Assembly: GCA_946183415.1 (NCBI GenBank)
Contig: CAMHAM010000012.1
Location: 1 to 64,000 of the forward strand
DNA length: 64,000 bases
Source: an uncultured Prevotella sp.
GTDB taxonomy: Bacteria; Bacteroidota; Bacteroidia; Bacteroidales; Bacteroidaceae
Direction: 5' to 3'
Part shown: positions 9,201-17,732 of the stretch, piece by piece
How the letters are laid out: each line of letters starts with the position of its first letter
How positions within the stretch are numbered: the stretch's first letter is position 1
Translations under genes and position numbers: made by a program
Notes under the pieces: generated by a model
What the model was told of the DNA's origin: nothing
Database searches by the model: none
The model's input: only the letters and a program-made list of their open reading frames with translations

Positions 9201-9844
9201 CAGCCGGGCTGGTTCAGCTCGTGCGAACTCAGACCTGTTCCTGCAGCAGGCGAATATGGCTGAATGGTGTAGCCCTTATAGAGCAGTCCCTTCTTGTAGA
9301 ACTGCTGAAGCAGCCACCACAGCGTCTCGATATACTTGTTGTCGTAAGTGATATAAGGATTGTCGAGGTCAACGAAGTACCCCATCTTCTCCGTGAGTTC
9401 GCGCCATTCCTGCGTAAACATCATCACATTCTCGCGACACTTTTTGTTGTATTGCTCGATAGTGATGGCCTTCTTCCCCAATGCTTCATTCTTAATTCTT
9501 AATTCTTCATTATCTACAATGTCAGCCTTGGTGATGCCCAGTTCCTTCTCCACGCCCAGTTCCACAGGCAGTCCGTGGGTATCCCATCCTGCCTTACGCT
9601 TGACCTGATAGCCCTTCATCGTCTTATAGCGGTTGAAGGTATCCTTGATGGTACGCGCCAATACATGGTGAATTCCCGGATGGCCGTTGGCAGAGGGAGG
9701 GCCCTCGAAAAATACAAACTGTGGACAGCCCTCACGCTCTTCGACAGAGCGCCAGAACACGTTTTTATCTCTCCACATCTCAAGGATGTCGTTGTTCACC
9801 TGAGTCAGATTCAGACCGTTGTGCTCGGCAAATTTCTTAGCCAT
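6257..9844 (-). CDS. ileS: Isoleucine-tRNA ligase
   Basis: A class I aminoacyl-tRNA synthetase of 1195 residues that charges tRNA-Ile. The ATP-site motif HPGIHH is at residues 55-60 and KMSKH near residue 752. The editing (CP1) domain lies between them, including TTTPWTLPSNTAL. The long C-terminal anticodon-binding region is of the large type lacking a final zinc-finger motif. Residues about 108-119 (NEELRIKNEALG) are encoded by a short AT-rich repeat (9485-9520) and look like an in-frame insertion before KKAITIEQYN. First gene of the eight-gene minus-strand run; a promoter lies at 9893-9923. Confidence 0.98.
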   Translation of the reverse strand: MAKKFAEHNGLNLTQVNNDILEMWRDKNVFWRSVEEREGCPQFVFFEGPPSANGHPGIHHVLARTIKDTFNRYKTMKGYQVKRKAGWDTHGLPVELGVEKELGITKADIVDNEELRIKNEALGKKAITIEQYNKKCRENVMMFTQEWRELTEKMGYFVDLDNPYITYDNKYIETLWWLLQQFYKKGLLYKGYTIQPYSPAAGTGLSSHELNQPGCYRDVKDTTVTALFKALNPKEEWTKWGTPYFVAWTTTPWTLPSNTALCVGPKIDYVAVETYNAYNGEKITIILAESRLNAYLAPEGNITDGGEMPEYNKGKKFVPYRIVGRYTGEELVGMKYQQLMPWVKPSAKLDQNAADYVKAYAAAHPEKVFSGENGKDQFVEMESEAFRVIPGDYVTTEDGAGIVHIAPTFGADDAKVAKDAHIPSLFLINKKGETRPMVDLQGKYYVMDELDNNFIKKCVDKAGYGHHAGDYVKNAYAPEFNKDGKYDEQAAAKAEDLNIVICMEMKQEGTALKIEKHVHNYPHCWRTDKPVLYYPLDSWFIRSTAKKDRMFELNKTINWQPESTGTGRFGNWLENLNDWNLSRSRFWGTPLPIWRDEDGKEICIGSVEELYSEIEKAVKAGFMASNPLKDNGFVPGDMSKENYDKIDLHRPYVDNIILVSESGKPMKRETDLIDVWFDSGSMPYAQVHYPFENKDLIDKGIAFPCDFINEGVDQTRGWFFTLHAIATMIFDSVAFKNVISSGLVLDAKGNKMSKHVGNVVNPFDMIEKYGSDAVRLYMMTNSEPWDNLKFDPEGVDEVRRKFFGTLYNTYSFFALYANVDGFDPAAAQVAFDKRPEIDRWILSCLNTLIKGVEAELDGYDPTRAGRLIDAFVNDDLSNWYVRLNRKRFWGKEMSEDKLSAYQTLYTCLMTVAKLLAPFAPFYADQLYKDLGGQLDSVHLDKFPVADEAQIDKDLEARMQMAQKITSMVLALRRKVNIKVRQPLQAIMIPAVDADQKKHIEAVKDLIMNEVNVKELRFVEGAGVLVKKVKCNFRTMGKKFGKLMKSVAAAMDALSQEQIADLEKQGFIALNVEGQDITVEAADVDIISEDIPGWLVANEGNLTVALEVELTDELKNEGMARELINRIQNIRKESGLEITDRINVTIAPNDDVQKAVDSFADYIKTQVLADNISLQPNDGQEIEFDDFKLNIKVTKQ

Positions 9845-9892
9845 TTCTTAATCTTTAATTGATGTACTTTTAAACAATTATCATTTAGGGCG

Positions 9893-9923
9893 CAAAGGTA
9901 CACAAAATATTCGATACAGCAAA
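9893..9923 (-). promoter_or_regulatory. Bacteroidetes-type promoter for ileS run
   Basis: On the minus strand the -33 TTTG (plus-strand CAAA at 9920-9923) and the -7 element TACCTTTG (plus-strand CAAAGGTA at 9893-9900) are separated by 19 bases. This is the canonical spacing for the Bacteroidetes primary sigma factor. It lies about 50 bases upstream of the ileS ATG and is the only good promoter seen for the eight genes down to 332. Confidence 0.75.
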
Positions 9924-9962
9924 ATAAATAAATATTTTTAAGATTTTTCGGAAAAAAGTAGG

Positions 9963-9989
9963 TTTGTTCGGATAATTTTGTTACTTTTG
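9963..9989 (+). promoter_or_regulatory. Possible promoter for the dicarboxylate transporter
   Basis: TTTG (9963-9966) and TACTTTTG (9982-9989) match the Bacteroidetes -33 and -7 elements, but the spacer is 15 bases, shorter than the usual 19-20. The -7 element is well placed 41 bases before the ATG at 10030, so the start site is likely even if the -33 match is fortuitous. Confidence 0.45.
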
Positions 9990-10029
9990 CAGGCAGAACT
10001 TAAAAACTTATATTAAATATTACGTCAAA

Positions 10030-11478
10030 ATGATTTCTTTTACAATGATTCTTCAGCTCTGTATCGTACTCGGAGCATTGTGGGTGGGCTCGCGATATGG
10101 CAGTCTCGCCTTGGGAGCTATTTCTGGTATTGGCCTGGCCATACTCGTGTTTGGATTTGGACTTAAGCCGGGCACGCCTCCTACAGATGTGATCTACATC
10201 ATCATTGCCGCCGTCACCTGTGCAGGCATCATGCAGGCCTCCGGCGGCATGGACTGGCTGATTCAGATGGCAGAGAAACTGCTTCGCAAGCATCCGGACC
10301 GCATCACTTTCCTGGCTCCGCTGACCACTTTTTTCCTGACAGTCCTCGTCGGAACGGGTCACGTGGTCTACACCCTGATGCCCATCATCTGCGACATCGC
10401 TCTGAAGAAGGGCATCCGTCCTGAGCGCCCTTGCGGTGTGGCATCCGTGGCTTCCCAGGTGGGTATCACCTGTTCGCCGATTGCCGCTGCAGTCGTGGCC
10501 TTCGTGTCTATCTCCAATGCCAATGGCTTCGACATCACCATCCCAGGCGTTTTGATGGTCAGTATCCCTGCCTGTGTATGTGGCCTGATGGCCGCCGCCG
10601 CTGCCAGCTACCACCGTGGTCTCGACCTTGACAAAGACCCGCAGTTCATAGCTAAGCTGAAAGATCCCGTTCAGCGCGAATATATTTACGGCAGTGGTGC
10701 AACCACGCTCGACAAGGAGATTCCGCAGTCAGCTAAGAATGCCGTGTTCATCTTCTTAGGCGCCCTCTGTGTCATTGTCTTCTTCGCCATCTTCCAGAAT
10801 GCCCTCCCAGCCTACGACACGCTGCGCGGCATCAAGGGCACTGACCCCTTGGTGGTCAATGAGAATCTTACCCTCACGTCTGACATGCTCGTCAAGGCAA
10901 AGATACATATTCCTGGCATGACCGAATGGTTCCAGAAGCCGCTGGCAATGAACCTCGTTATCCAGATTGTGATGATCTCCGCTGCAGCCCTGATGATTAT
11001 ATTCTGTAAGGCAGCTCCCAAGAAGGCCGTTGCTGGTCCAGTATGGCAGTCTGGTATGGTTGCCGTTGTAGCCATTTACGGTATCGCATGGTTGGCTGAT
11101 ACTTACTTCTCCAACTATCTGCCTGAGATGAAGCTAATGCTTGCTGATTTGGTAAAGGCTTATCCGTGGTCTATCGCATTCGTGTTCTTCCTCGTGTCAG
11201 TGCTCATCAACTCACAGGGTGCTGTCGTTGTAGCCATGCTGCCCCTCGCCTACTCGCTGGGCATCTCAGGACCGGTGTTGCTGGGTGTTCTGCCTTCAGT
11301 TTACGGTTACTTCTTTATCCCCAACTATCCTTCGGATATCGCTACCGTGAACTTCGACCGATCTGGAACGACCGTCATTGGTAAATACCTGCTGAATCAC
11401 TCGTTCATGATGCCAGGACTCATCTCAGTATTTGTCTCTACCATCGTGGCTTACATTCTCTCATCGATTTTCTACTAA
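10030..11478 (+). CDS. Anaerobic C4-dicarboxylate transporter (DcuA/DcuB family)
   Basis: A polytopic inner-membrane protein of 482 residues. DcuA/DcuB proteins exchange fumarate, malate or aspartate for succinate in fumarate respiration. Matching features are the N-terminal helix pair, TFFLTVLVGTGHVVYTLMP, the CGVASVASQVGITCSPIAAAV segment and the closing helix. In a succinate-forming Prevotella the likely role is dicarboxylate uptake with succinate export; whether it behaves as DcuA or DcuB cannot be told. It is monocistronic, with strong hairpins just downstream, and divergent from ileS. A second in-frame ATG at 10045 is possible. Confidence 0.92.
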   Translation: MISFTMILQLCIVLGALWVGSRYGSLALGAISGIGLAILVFGFGLKPGTPPTDVIYIIIAAVTCAGIMQASGGMDWLIQMAEKLLRKHPDRITFLAPLTTFFLTVLVGTGHVVYTLMPIICDIALKKGIRPERPCGVASVASQVGITCSPIAAAVVAFVSISNANGFDITIPGVLMVSIPACVCGLMAAAAASYHRGLDLDKDPQFIAKLKDPVQREYIYGSGATTLDKEIPQSAKNAVFIFLGALCVIVFFAIFQNALPAYDTLRGIKGTDPLVVNENLTLTSDMLVKAKIHIPGMTEWFQKPLAMNLVIQIVMISAAALMIIFCKAAPKKAVAGPVWQSGMVAVVAIYGIAWLADTYFSNYLPEMKLMLADLVKAYPWSIAFVFFLVSVLINSQGAVVVAMLPLAYSLGISGPVLLGVLPSVYGYFFIPNYPSDIATVNFDRSGTTVIGKYLLNHSFMMPGLISVFVSTIVAYILSSIFY

Positions 11479-11490
11479 CTAATGATTATA

Positions 11491-11545
11491 GCCCTCCTTC
11501 GGGAGGGCACTTAAAAAGAGATACCCCGCTGTTGGCGGGGTATCT
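11491..11545. terminator. Two hairpins between convergent genes (bidirectional termination)
   Basis: The first hairpin, 11491-11508, is GCCCTCC-TTCG-GGAGGGC with a stable UUCG-type tetraloop. The second, 11519-11545, has an 11-bp stem (AGATACCCCGC with its complement) around TGTTG. Short A/T runs flank them. They sit between the convergent transporter and phosphohexomutase genes and can end both transcripts. Confidence 0.75.
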
Positions 11546-11567
11546 TCATTTATAAGAGTTCGCAGGC

Positions 11568-13313
11568 TTAGAGATTCAGGCTCTTCTTGATACCCTCAAT
11601 CTTCTCCTCAGCAGCCTTGATGCAGCGCTCATAGTCGGCAGCATCCTTGAAGCTTGGATCTTTCACCTCAGTGTAGAACTTGATCTTAGGCTCTGTACCA
11701 GAAGGACGGACAGACACCTTCGTACCATCTTCACAGAACCACTGCAGCACGTTACTTGTGGTAGGCATGTTCAGCTTCGACTTTGAGCCATCTGCCTTGG
11801 TTACCTCCAACGTCTGATAGTCCTTCCATAGACAAATCTTCGAGCCACCCAGCTCCTTCGGAGGATTAGTACGGAAATCAACCATCATCTGCTTAATCTC
11901 GTCAGCACCAGTCTTACCAGGCTTCACCACATTGATGGTAGCCTCCTTCGAGAAGCCATACTCCTTATAGATATTCATGAGCAGGTCGTAGAGGGTCATA
12001 CCATTATCACGTGCCCATGCAGCGATCTCACAGATCAAGCAGATAGATGCTGGGGAGTCCTTATCACGAACCTTGTCGAATGGCAGGAATCCGAAACTTT
12101 CCTCACCACCGCCAATATACTTCTGTTTACCCTCAGAGATACGGATCTCGTTGGCAATCCATTTGAAGCCAGTGTAGCAGTCGCGCAGCTCCACGCCGTT
12201 CTTCTTGGCGATCTCGGCAATCTCCTCGGTGGTGACGATGGTCTTCACGAGGAACTCGTTGCCCTTCAATTGACCAAGCTTCTTCTTGTTAGCGATGATG
12301 TACCAGCAGAACATCATACAGGTCTGGTTGCCATTCAGGATTTCCCACTCGCCTTTTGCATTGCGACAAACGATAGCCAGACGGTCGGCATCGGGGTCGG
12401 AAGCAATCACGAGGTCGGCATTCAGACGTGTTCCGAGCTTCATGCCCAGTGTCATTGCCTCTGCATTCTCAGGGTTAGGGCTAACTACCGTTGGGAAGTC
12501 ACCATCGATCACCATCTGCTCAGGTACCACATGGATATTCTGGAATCCCCATGAACGCAAAGCCTCTGGGATAATCACGCGACCAGTTCCATGCATCGGA
12601 GAATAAACAATGTTCAGGTCTTTCTGGCGCAGGATAACGTCCTGATCTACCATTGCCTCTTTCACTGCCTGCAGATAGTCCCAGTCCATCTCACCACCGA
12701 TGATGTCGATGAGCTCTTTGTTGCCTTCAAACTTTACATCCTCAATCTTCACCTTGTTCACCTCATCGATGATACCCTGATCATGTGGAGCAAGTACCTG
12801 AGCTCCATCATCCCAATAAGCCTTGTAGCCATTATACTCACGAGGGTTGTGAGATGCTGTTACGTTGACACCAGCCTGACAGCCCAGCTGACGGATAGCA
12901 AACGATATCTCAGGAGTTGGACGAAGGCTCTCGAACAGATAAACCTTGATGCCATTAGCTGAGAAGATGTCGGCTACAGTTTCAGCGAACATACGTCCGT
13001 TGTTACGACAGTCGTGACCTACTACTACACTGCTCTGCTTGCCTGGGAAAGCCTTCAAGATATAGTTGGCAAAACCTTGAGTAGCCATACCCACAATGTA
13101 CTTGTTCATACGGTTAGTACCTGCGCCCATAATACCACGCAGACCACCAGTACCAAACTCCAAATTCTGATAGAAGGCATCGATGAGCGCAGTCTTGTCT
13201 TCTGCGTCTAACATTGCCTGTACTTCCTTACGTGTCTCCTCATCAAAGGCTGGAGAGAGCCATTCTTTAGCCCGTGCCTCGCACTGAGCAATCAGTTGAG
13301 CATTGTCTGCCAT
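11568..13313 (-). CDS. Phospho-sugar mutase (phosphoglucomutase/phosphomannomutase family)
   Basis: An alpha-D-phosphohexomutase of 581 residues, the PgcA-like long type. The catalytic phosphoserine loop is VTASHNPREYNGYK at about residues 150-163. The metal-binding loop is DPDADRLAI, the sugar-binding loop GGEESFGF, and the phosphate-binding loop RPSGTEPKIKFY is near the C-terminus. It interconverts hexose 1- and 6-phosphates, feeding glycogen or surface polysaccharide synthesis. Preference for glucose or mannose is not determined by the visible motifs. A -7-like TAACTTTG lies on the minus strand at 13363-13370, without a well-spaced -33. Confidence 0.95.
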   Translation of the reverse strand: MADNAQLIAQCEARAKEWLSPAFDEETRKEVQAMLDAEDKTALIDAFYQNLEFGTGGLRGIMGAGTNRMNKYIVGMATQGFANYILKAFPGKQSSVVVGHDCRNNGRMFAETVADIFSANGIKVYLFESLRPTPEISFAIRQLGCQAGVNVTASHNPREYNGYKAYWDDGAQVLAPHDQGIIDEVNKVKIEDVKFEGNKELIDIIGGEMDWDYLQAVKEAMVDQDVILRQKDLNIVYSPMHGTGRVIIPEALRSWGFQNIHVVPEQMVIDGDFPTVVSPNPENAEAMTLGMKLGTRLNADLVIASDPDADRLAIVCRNAKGEWEILNGNQTCMMFCWYIIANKKKLGQLKGNEFLVKTIVTTEEIAEIAKKNGVELRDCYTGFKWIANEIRISEGKQKYIGGGEESFGFLPFDKVRDKDSPASICLICEIAAWARDNGMTLYDLLMNIYKEYGFSKEATINVVKPGKTGADEIKQMMVDFRTNPPKELGGSKICLWKDYQTLEVTKADGSKSKLNMPTTSNVLQWFCEDGTKVSVRPSGTEPKIKFYTEVKDPSFKDAADYERCIKAAEEKIEGIKKSLNL

Positions 13314-13411
13314 AATTTCTTTTTTTATTTGTTTTAGATTGTGAAAAATATATTCTAATCCACAAAGTTAAAAAGAAAATGGCAAATACGTATCAAACTG
13401 CCTTAACTTTT

Positions 13412-14599
13412 TTATTTCTTTAAGATTTTATCTATCTCATCAAACTGTTTTCCCATATTTAGATTGAAATAGATACGATAAAGTGCAGGTGCCCAGCGAT
13501 CCTTCTCATCAGGTGCCAACATGCGATATTTCTCCATATACGGCATCGCCTGCTGATACATCTTCTTGATCTGCTTCTTGTATTTGCGCGAATCCATCCT
13601 GAGGGCGATGTTCAGACAAGCCGTACCTGCATTATAGTAGGCATCAGCCATCTCGCAGTTCATGCCTATCAGTTTTTCACTGCAGGCAAGGCACTCCGCA
13701 TAGCGCCCCAGATTCAGCAGCATCGTGGATTTTGCGAAGAGGAACAGTTGGTTAAGACTGTCTGTCTTCAGAGCTTCATTGGCTACTACCAATCCTTGTT
13801 CATAGTTACCTCGTGACGTATAGCTGTCCATAAGTCTGGGGAAAAAGTATGTAGAACGAGGATTCAGTTGGAATCCTTCCCACAATATCGCCTGATATTG
13901 CGAGTCGTCTTTCAGCATACGCCAAGATTCGGCAGCAAACTGCAGGGTCGATTCCAGCTTGGCCGTATCGCGTCTTGCCAGTTCCAGATAACGGAGTGTC
14001 ATCACCGGATCATTCATCCTGTAGCCTGAGTATGAAGCCCAATAGGCGGCCTCTCCCATCCTGGCGTCTGTATTCATCAGGTCTTGTGCTTCGAAGAGTG
14101 GCTGCTGGGCACAGTCTATGTAGGTCTCAAACAGGTCGAAGGCTTTCATGAACTCAGATTTCCTGACGTAATAAGCGCCACCGAAGAAGAGGTTCGGGCG
14201 ATAGGTCATCATCTTTTCCGAGTTCCCCTTCCGATACTGCAGATTCACCTTACCTTTCTTATCGGGCATCATATCGAGTGAGTCGAGCCGTTCCGCAATG
14301 GTGAACAATCTCTTGGTCAGGGTAAAGAGTTTCACGGTATCCACCTCCTGCTTCTTGTACATCTGCTCGTTCAGCTGGCCATACTGCTTCTCAACAGCCT
14401 GCAACCAGACATCATAGATGCGAAGGTTCTCCAGATTGGCAGAGTCTTTCAACAGGTTGGTCATCATTGTTTCTGCCTTGTCGAAGTCTTTGCCACTCTG
14501 AAGGATGGTTCGTGCATCACCGATCTGCCTACGCTGAGCAGCGCAGGTTATAATCATGAGCAGACATCCTATCGTAATTATTATCCTGAATCTTTTCAT
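13412..14599 (-). CDS. Secreted tetratricopeptide-type protein, unknown function
   Basis: A 395-residue protein with a signal peptide (MKRFRIIITIGCLLMIITCAAQ; the Cys-Ala-Ala could also be read as a lipobox). The mature part is helical throughout and contains TPR-like units, for example ADAYYNAGTACLNIAL and KKMYQQAMPYMEKYRML in the last third. This suggests a periplasmic or outer-membrane scaffold for protein contacts. I do not recognise a named family. It lies 31 bases after the GH25 gene on the same strand and may be co-transcribed with it. Confidence 0.75.
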   Translation of the reverse strand: MKRFRIIITIGCLLMIITCAAQRRQIGDARTILQSGKDFDKAETMMTNLLKDSANLENLRIYDVWLQAVEKQYGQLNEQMYKKQEVDTVKLFTLTKRLFTIAERLDSLDMMPDKKGKVNLQYRKGNSEKMMTYRPNLFFGGAYYVRKSEFMKAFDLFETYIDCAQQPLFEAQDLMNTDARMGEAAYWASYSGYRMNDPVMTLRYLELARRDTAKLESTLQFAAESWRMLKDDSQYQAILWEGFQLNPRSTYFFPRLMDSYTSRGNYEQGLVVANEALKTDSLNQLFLFAKSTMLLNLGRYAECLACSEKLIGMNCEMADAYYNAGTACLNIALRMDSRKYKKQIKKMYQQAMPYMEKYRMLAPDEKDRWAPALYRIYFNLNMGKQFDEIDKILKK

Positions 14600-14630
14600 C
14601 TAGTTTCACCTTATTATATATATAAGCGAC

Positions 14631-15527
14631 TTATTCGCTGTATGCTTTCTCACCTATGGTCTCCTGCGATCCTAATGTCATCTGCCGCAAGTCGTAGTAG
14701 GAGCCATTGTAGATATTGAAGTCTACATTTCCCTTGATGCCTGGCAGACGACCAACATCGGTGTGCTGCCAGAATTTCCAAGGACCCTTGTATTCGAGCG
14801 AGTCCACATAGTAGTGGGCTATCCAGTAGGGATACTCGTTAAAGATGGAGTCGTTCAGATAGCGCATCTTGAACTTGAAGTAGGTGTAGATGATAGGCTT
14901 TACCTTGTAATGCTTCTCCACCATATCGAGCCACAAGTATACCGAACTCTTGAACTGCTCGTCGGTCTGATTCTTAGGTTTGTGTTCCACATCGAGCACA
15001 GGGGGCAGGTCACCGTTCTCCAACTTCACTGTCTTCATGAAGTGCGCAGCCTGCTGATAAGCTGGTGTGTGTACACTGTAAAAATGATAGGCACCTCGCG
15101 TAAATCCATGCTCACGTGCCTGATAGAAGTTATCGTGAAAGTTCTCGTCAGTCTGTGTCGAACCTTCTGTAGCCTTGATCATGACGAACCTGATAGGACT
15201 CTCGTTGATCATGCCGTTATCCTTCAGCTCGTCCCAGTCGATGCGTCCCTGATGGTGCGAAATGTCGATACCGTGTATCTCGTAGCCTTCAGGATAGCTG
15301 ACATCCCCATAGAGTGCCCTAAAGCGGAATCCGAAAGGACTGACAAAGACATAATAGAAGAACCAGATGTAAATTGCCACGATGGCAATGCCACCTATCC
15401 ACCATCCCCAAGCAGGAACTTTCTGAAGGAAGCGAATAATGATGTTAGGCTTACGACGGCCACCTGGACCATGGTAAGTATGACTGGTTCCGATACCTTT
15501 CCGGCGAACGACTCTTTTCTGGGCCAT
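14631..15527 (-). CDS. Glycoside hydrolase family 25 (lysozyme-like), membrane anchored
   Basis: A 298-residue protein: a basic N-terminus, one membrane helix at about residues 37-60, then a GH25 domain. GH25 enzymes are N,O-diacetylmuramidases that cleave the MurNAc-GlcNAc bond of peptidoglycan. The diagnostic parts are HGIDISHHQGRIDW, FVMIKATEGS, GAYHFY and the acidic LDVEH. The catalytic Asp and Glu are therefore kept and the enzyme is probably active on the periplasmic side. A second, secreted GH25 gene lies at 40258-41112. A compound inverted repeat (15540-15610) separates it from the pfp gene upstream. Confidence 0.93.
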   Translation of the reverse strand: MAQKRVVRRKGIGTSHTYHGPGGRRKPNIIIRFLQKVPAWGWWIGGIAIVAIYIWFFYYVFVSPFGFRFRALYGDVSYPEGYEIHGIDISHHQGRIDWDELKDNGMINESPIRFVMIKATEGSTQTDENFHDNFYQAREHGFTRGAYHFYSVHTPAYQQAAHFMKTVKLENGDLPPVLDVEHKPKNQTDEQFKSSVYLWLDMVEKHYKVKPIIYTYFKFKMRYLNDSIFNEYPYWIAHYYVDSLEYKGPWKFWQHTDVGRLPGIKGNVDFNIYNGSYYDLRQMTLGSQETIGEKAYSE

Positions 15528-15539
15528 ATAAAATGATAA

Positions 15540-15610
15540 GCACGGATTTCACGGATTTACACGGTTTCTGTTTTAACCGTGTCTCTCAGAGAGAGCCGTG
15601 GAATCCGTGC
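15540..15610. repeat. Compound inverted repeat, CACGGATTTCACGG type
   Basis: The outer arms 15540-15554 and 15596-15610 pair over 15 bases with one mismatch. Inside them ACACGGTT (15559-15566) pairs with AACCGTGT (15575-15582), so the element can fold into a branched hairpin. It resembles a short repeat I know from Bacteroidales intergenic regions. Located between pfp and the GH25 gene, it could act as a terminator or mRNA-stability element; there is no long T-tract. Confidence 0.7.
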
Positions 15611-15624
15611 CCGAAATATTTTAT

Positions 15625-17262
15625 TTACTTAGCTTGCTCGAGAGCAAGAGTCTTCGTAGGCTGGTCGCAGACCTCTGTGGGCCCCCAGTACTGGATAGGA
15701 CCAGGATATACGTAAGCAGTCTTACGAGCCCACTCGTCGCGATGAGCAGCAAACTCCTTGAAAGGAGCACCGTCGAGTTCTACGAGAGCCTTACGGATGA
15801 CGGGCTTCATCTCACCAGCGCGACGCTCCATGTTCATCATCATCGTGATGGGCACACCACCGGCGATCCACTGGTCTGCAGGAGCAGTCGTATTCTTTAC
15901 GATAGCCATGTAGCCTGTCTTGCCGTTGGCAATCAGCTGGGCAGCTGATGTTCCAAGAGCATAGCAGTAGTCTGCGTCGAAGTTTGAAGGAGCAGCGCAA
16001 CGGCCCTCATAACCGAAGAAGTGGTGCTGAGTTCCGAACTTACCTGTGTACTTGCCTTCCTTCTTCATCTTCTCGAGCTTCTGGGCTACCATTGTAGAGA
16101 GCAGCTTTTCGGTTTCGATGAGTGATACCTGTACATTGCCATGAGGATCGCGGTCAAGAGCCAGCTGACGGGCTACGCCAGTAGGCAGACTGTTGAATAC
16201 AGAGAGGTTCTCGTCTGTCAGGTGAGCCTTTGCAAAGTCGATGGTCTCAGTACGACCCATATCCTTTACCTCAGGCAGAGCCAGCACGTCGTTCAGCTGA
16301 GCAATCAGCTTCTTGATGGCAGGGATAAACTCGATGACACCCTCAGGGATGATAACGGTACCGAAGTTGTTACCATCAGCAGCACGAGCAGCTACAGCGT
16401 TAGCGATATACTCTACGATTTCGTCGAGGCTCATACCCTTCTGCTCGATCTCCTCAGAAATCAGACAGATGTTAGGCTGTGTCTGCAGAGCACACTCCAA
16501 AGCAATATGAGAAGCTGAGCGACCCATCACCTTGATAAAGTGCCAGTACTTACGTGCTGAGTTACAGTCACGCTCGATGTTACCAATGAGCTCTGAGTAG
16601 GTCTTACAAGCTGTGTCGAAACCAAAAGAGGTCTCAATCTGTGAGTTCTTCAGGTCACCGTCGATGGTCTTCGGACAACCGATTACCTGTACACCGTACT
16701 TCTTGGCAGCATAGTACTCAGCCAACACACAGGCGTTTGTATTTGAGTCATCACCACCGATAATCACGATAGCCTTGATGTCGAGCTCACGGATAATCTC
16801 CAGGCCCTTTTCAAACTGGTCAACCTTCTCCAACTTTGTACGTCCAGAACCAATCATATCGAAGCCACCGGTATTACGATACTCATCAATGATTTCCTTA
16901 GTGAGCTCCATATAGTTGTGGTCTACCAGACCGCCAGGACCCAGAATGAAACCATAGAGACGATTTTCAGGGTTCAGCTTCTTGATCTGATCGAAGAGAC
17001 CAGTAATCACATTGTGTCCACCAGGAGCCTGACCACCTGAAAGGATGATACCAACGTTCATCTTCGTATTGTTAGCCTCAGTAGCGGGCTCAAACTCTAC
17101 GATAGGCATACCGTAGGTGTTGGGGAACAACTTCTTGATTTCTTCCTGGTCACCTACACTCTGTGTGGGCTGACCTTCTTTCACTTTTACTGCACCCTGG
17201 AGAGCCTTAGGCAGCTTGGGCTGGTAAGCAGCTCTCGCCATCTGCAATGCACTTTTTTCCAT
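15625..17262 (-). CDS. pfp: Diphosphate-fructose-6-phosphate 1-phosphotransferase (PPi-PFK)
   Basis: A PPi-dependent phosphofructokinase of 545 residues, the long clade resembling the plant beta subunit. It reversibly phosphorylates fructose 6-phosphate using pyrophosphate. The motifs [20 protein letters not shown] (about residues 167-175) and [10 protein letters not shown] are present. The Asp in GGDDS is the residue that excludes ATP and marks PPi use. Cytosolic, glycolysis and gluconeogenesis. A membrane pyrophosphatase at 46964-49150 draws on the same PPi pool. The start ATG is 200 bases from the divergent 17463 gene; a TAATTTTG -7 candidate lies on the minus strand at 17311-17318. Confidence 0.96.
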   Translation of the reverse strand: MEKSALQMARAAYQPKLPKALQGAVKVKEGQPTQSVGDQEEIKKLFPNTYGMPIVEFEPATEANNTKMNVGIILSGGQAPGGHNVITGLFDQIKKLNPENRLYGFILGPGGLVDHNYMELTKEIIDEYRNTGGFDMIGSGRTKLEKVDQFEKGLEIIRELDIKAIVIIGGDDSNTNACVLAEYYAAKKYGVQVIGCPKTIDGDLKNSQIETSFGFDTACKTYSELIGNIERDCNSARKYWHFIKVMGRSASHIALECALQTQPNICLISEEIEQKGMSLDEIVEYIANAVAARAADGNNFGTVIIPEGVIEFIPAIKKLIAQLNDVLALPEVKDMGRTETIDFAKAHLTDENLSVFNSLPTGVARQLALDRDPHGNVQVSLIETEKLLSTMVAQKLEKMKKEGKYTGKFGTQHHFFGYEGRCAAPSNFDADYCYALGTSAAQLIANGKTGYMAIVKNTTAPADQWIAGGVPITMMMNMERRAGEMKPVIRKALVELDGAPFKEFAAHRDEWARKTAYVYPGPIQYWGPTEVCDQPTKTLALEQAK

Positions 17263-17392
17263 AATCGTTTATTTTTGTTTAAGAATGAATGAATTTCGAT
17301 TTTCAACGTGCAAAATTAGATGATTTTTGTCAGAATTAAGAAAGAAAACGACATAAAATCATCATATTTAATATTTTTTGTGTGTGAAAAAG

Positions 17393-17422
17393 TTGCTATC
17401 TCAGTTTTTTTTCTTATCTTTG
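17393..17422 (+). promoter_or_regulatory. Bacteroidetes-type promoter for the 17463 gene run
   Basis: TTG (17393-17395, within GTTG) and TATCTTTG (17415-17422) are separated by 19 bases, the expected spacing. The element precedes the ATG at 17463 by 40 bases and probably drives 17463-24346, whose genes are closely spaced on the plus strand. Confidence 0.7.
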
Positions 17423-17462
17423 CTTACTGAATGTATCAAAATCAACCCAAAATAAGAAAAAT

Positions 17463-17729
17463 ATGGCAAACAAAAGAACACTTAAGAAGACCATTACCTC
17501 TACTTGTGAGGTGATTTTCTCAGAAGTAGTTGCAGTATCACTTTACGGTACAGAAGACCAGATGCAGCAGGCCGAGACTCTGCTCAACTCCATCATCAAA
17601 CTGGGGACGGAGTATCTCAAGCGTGTATCCCATCCGGAACCAGGTATGAGCCCGAAGAAGTATTATAAAGATCTGATTGACAAATTCACGGCACAGGCTC
17701 AGGAAATCATCGACCAAATCGACGCATAA
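17463..17729 (+). CDS. Small conserved-looking protein, unknown function
   Basis: An 88-residue soluble protein that opens with a basic stretch (MANKRTLKKTI), followed by helical sequence. It has no signal peptide, membrane helix or known motif, and I do not recognise the family. It is first behind a good promoter and only three bases precede the acyltransferase ATG, so the two are very likely co-expressed. Its composition and codon use look like those of neighbouring genes, supporting a real gene. Confidence 0.75.
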   Translation: MANKRTLKKTITSTCEVIFSEVVAVSLYGTEDQMQQAETLLNSIIKLGTEYLKRVSHPEPGMSPKKYYKDLIDKFTAQAQEIIDQIDA

Positions 17730-17732
17730 ATC

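Noticed and set aside
10000..10614. 204-codon minus-strand open frame
   Set aside because: Antisense to the dicarboxylate transporter; His/Asp/Gly-rich composition typical of a shadow frame.
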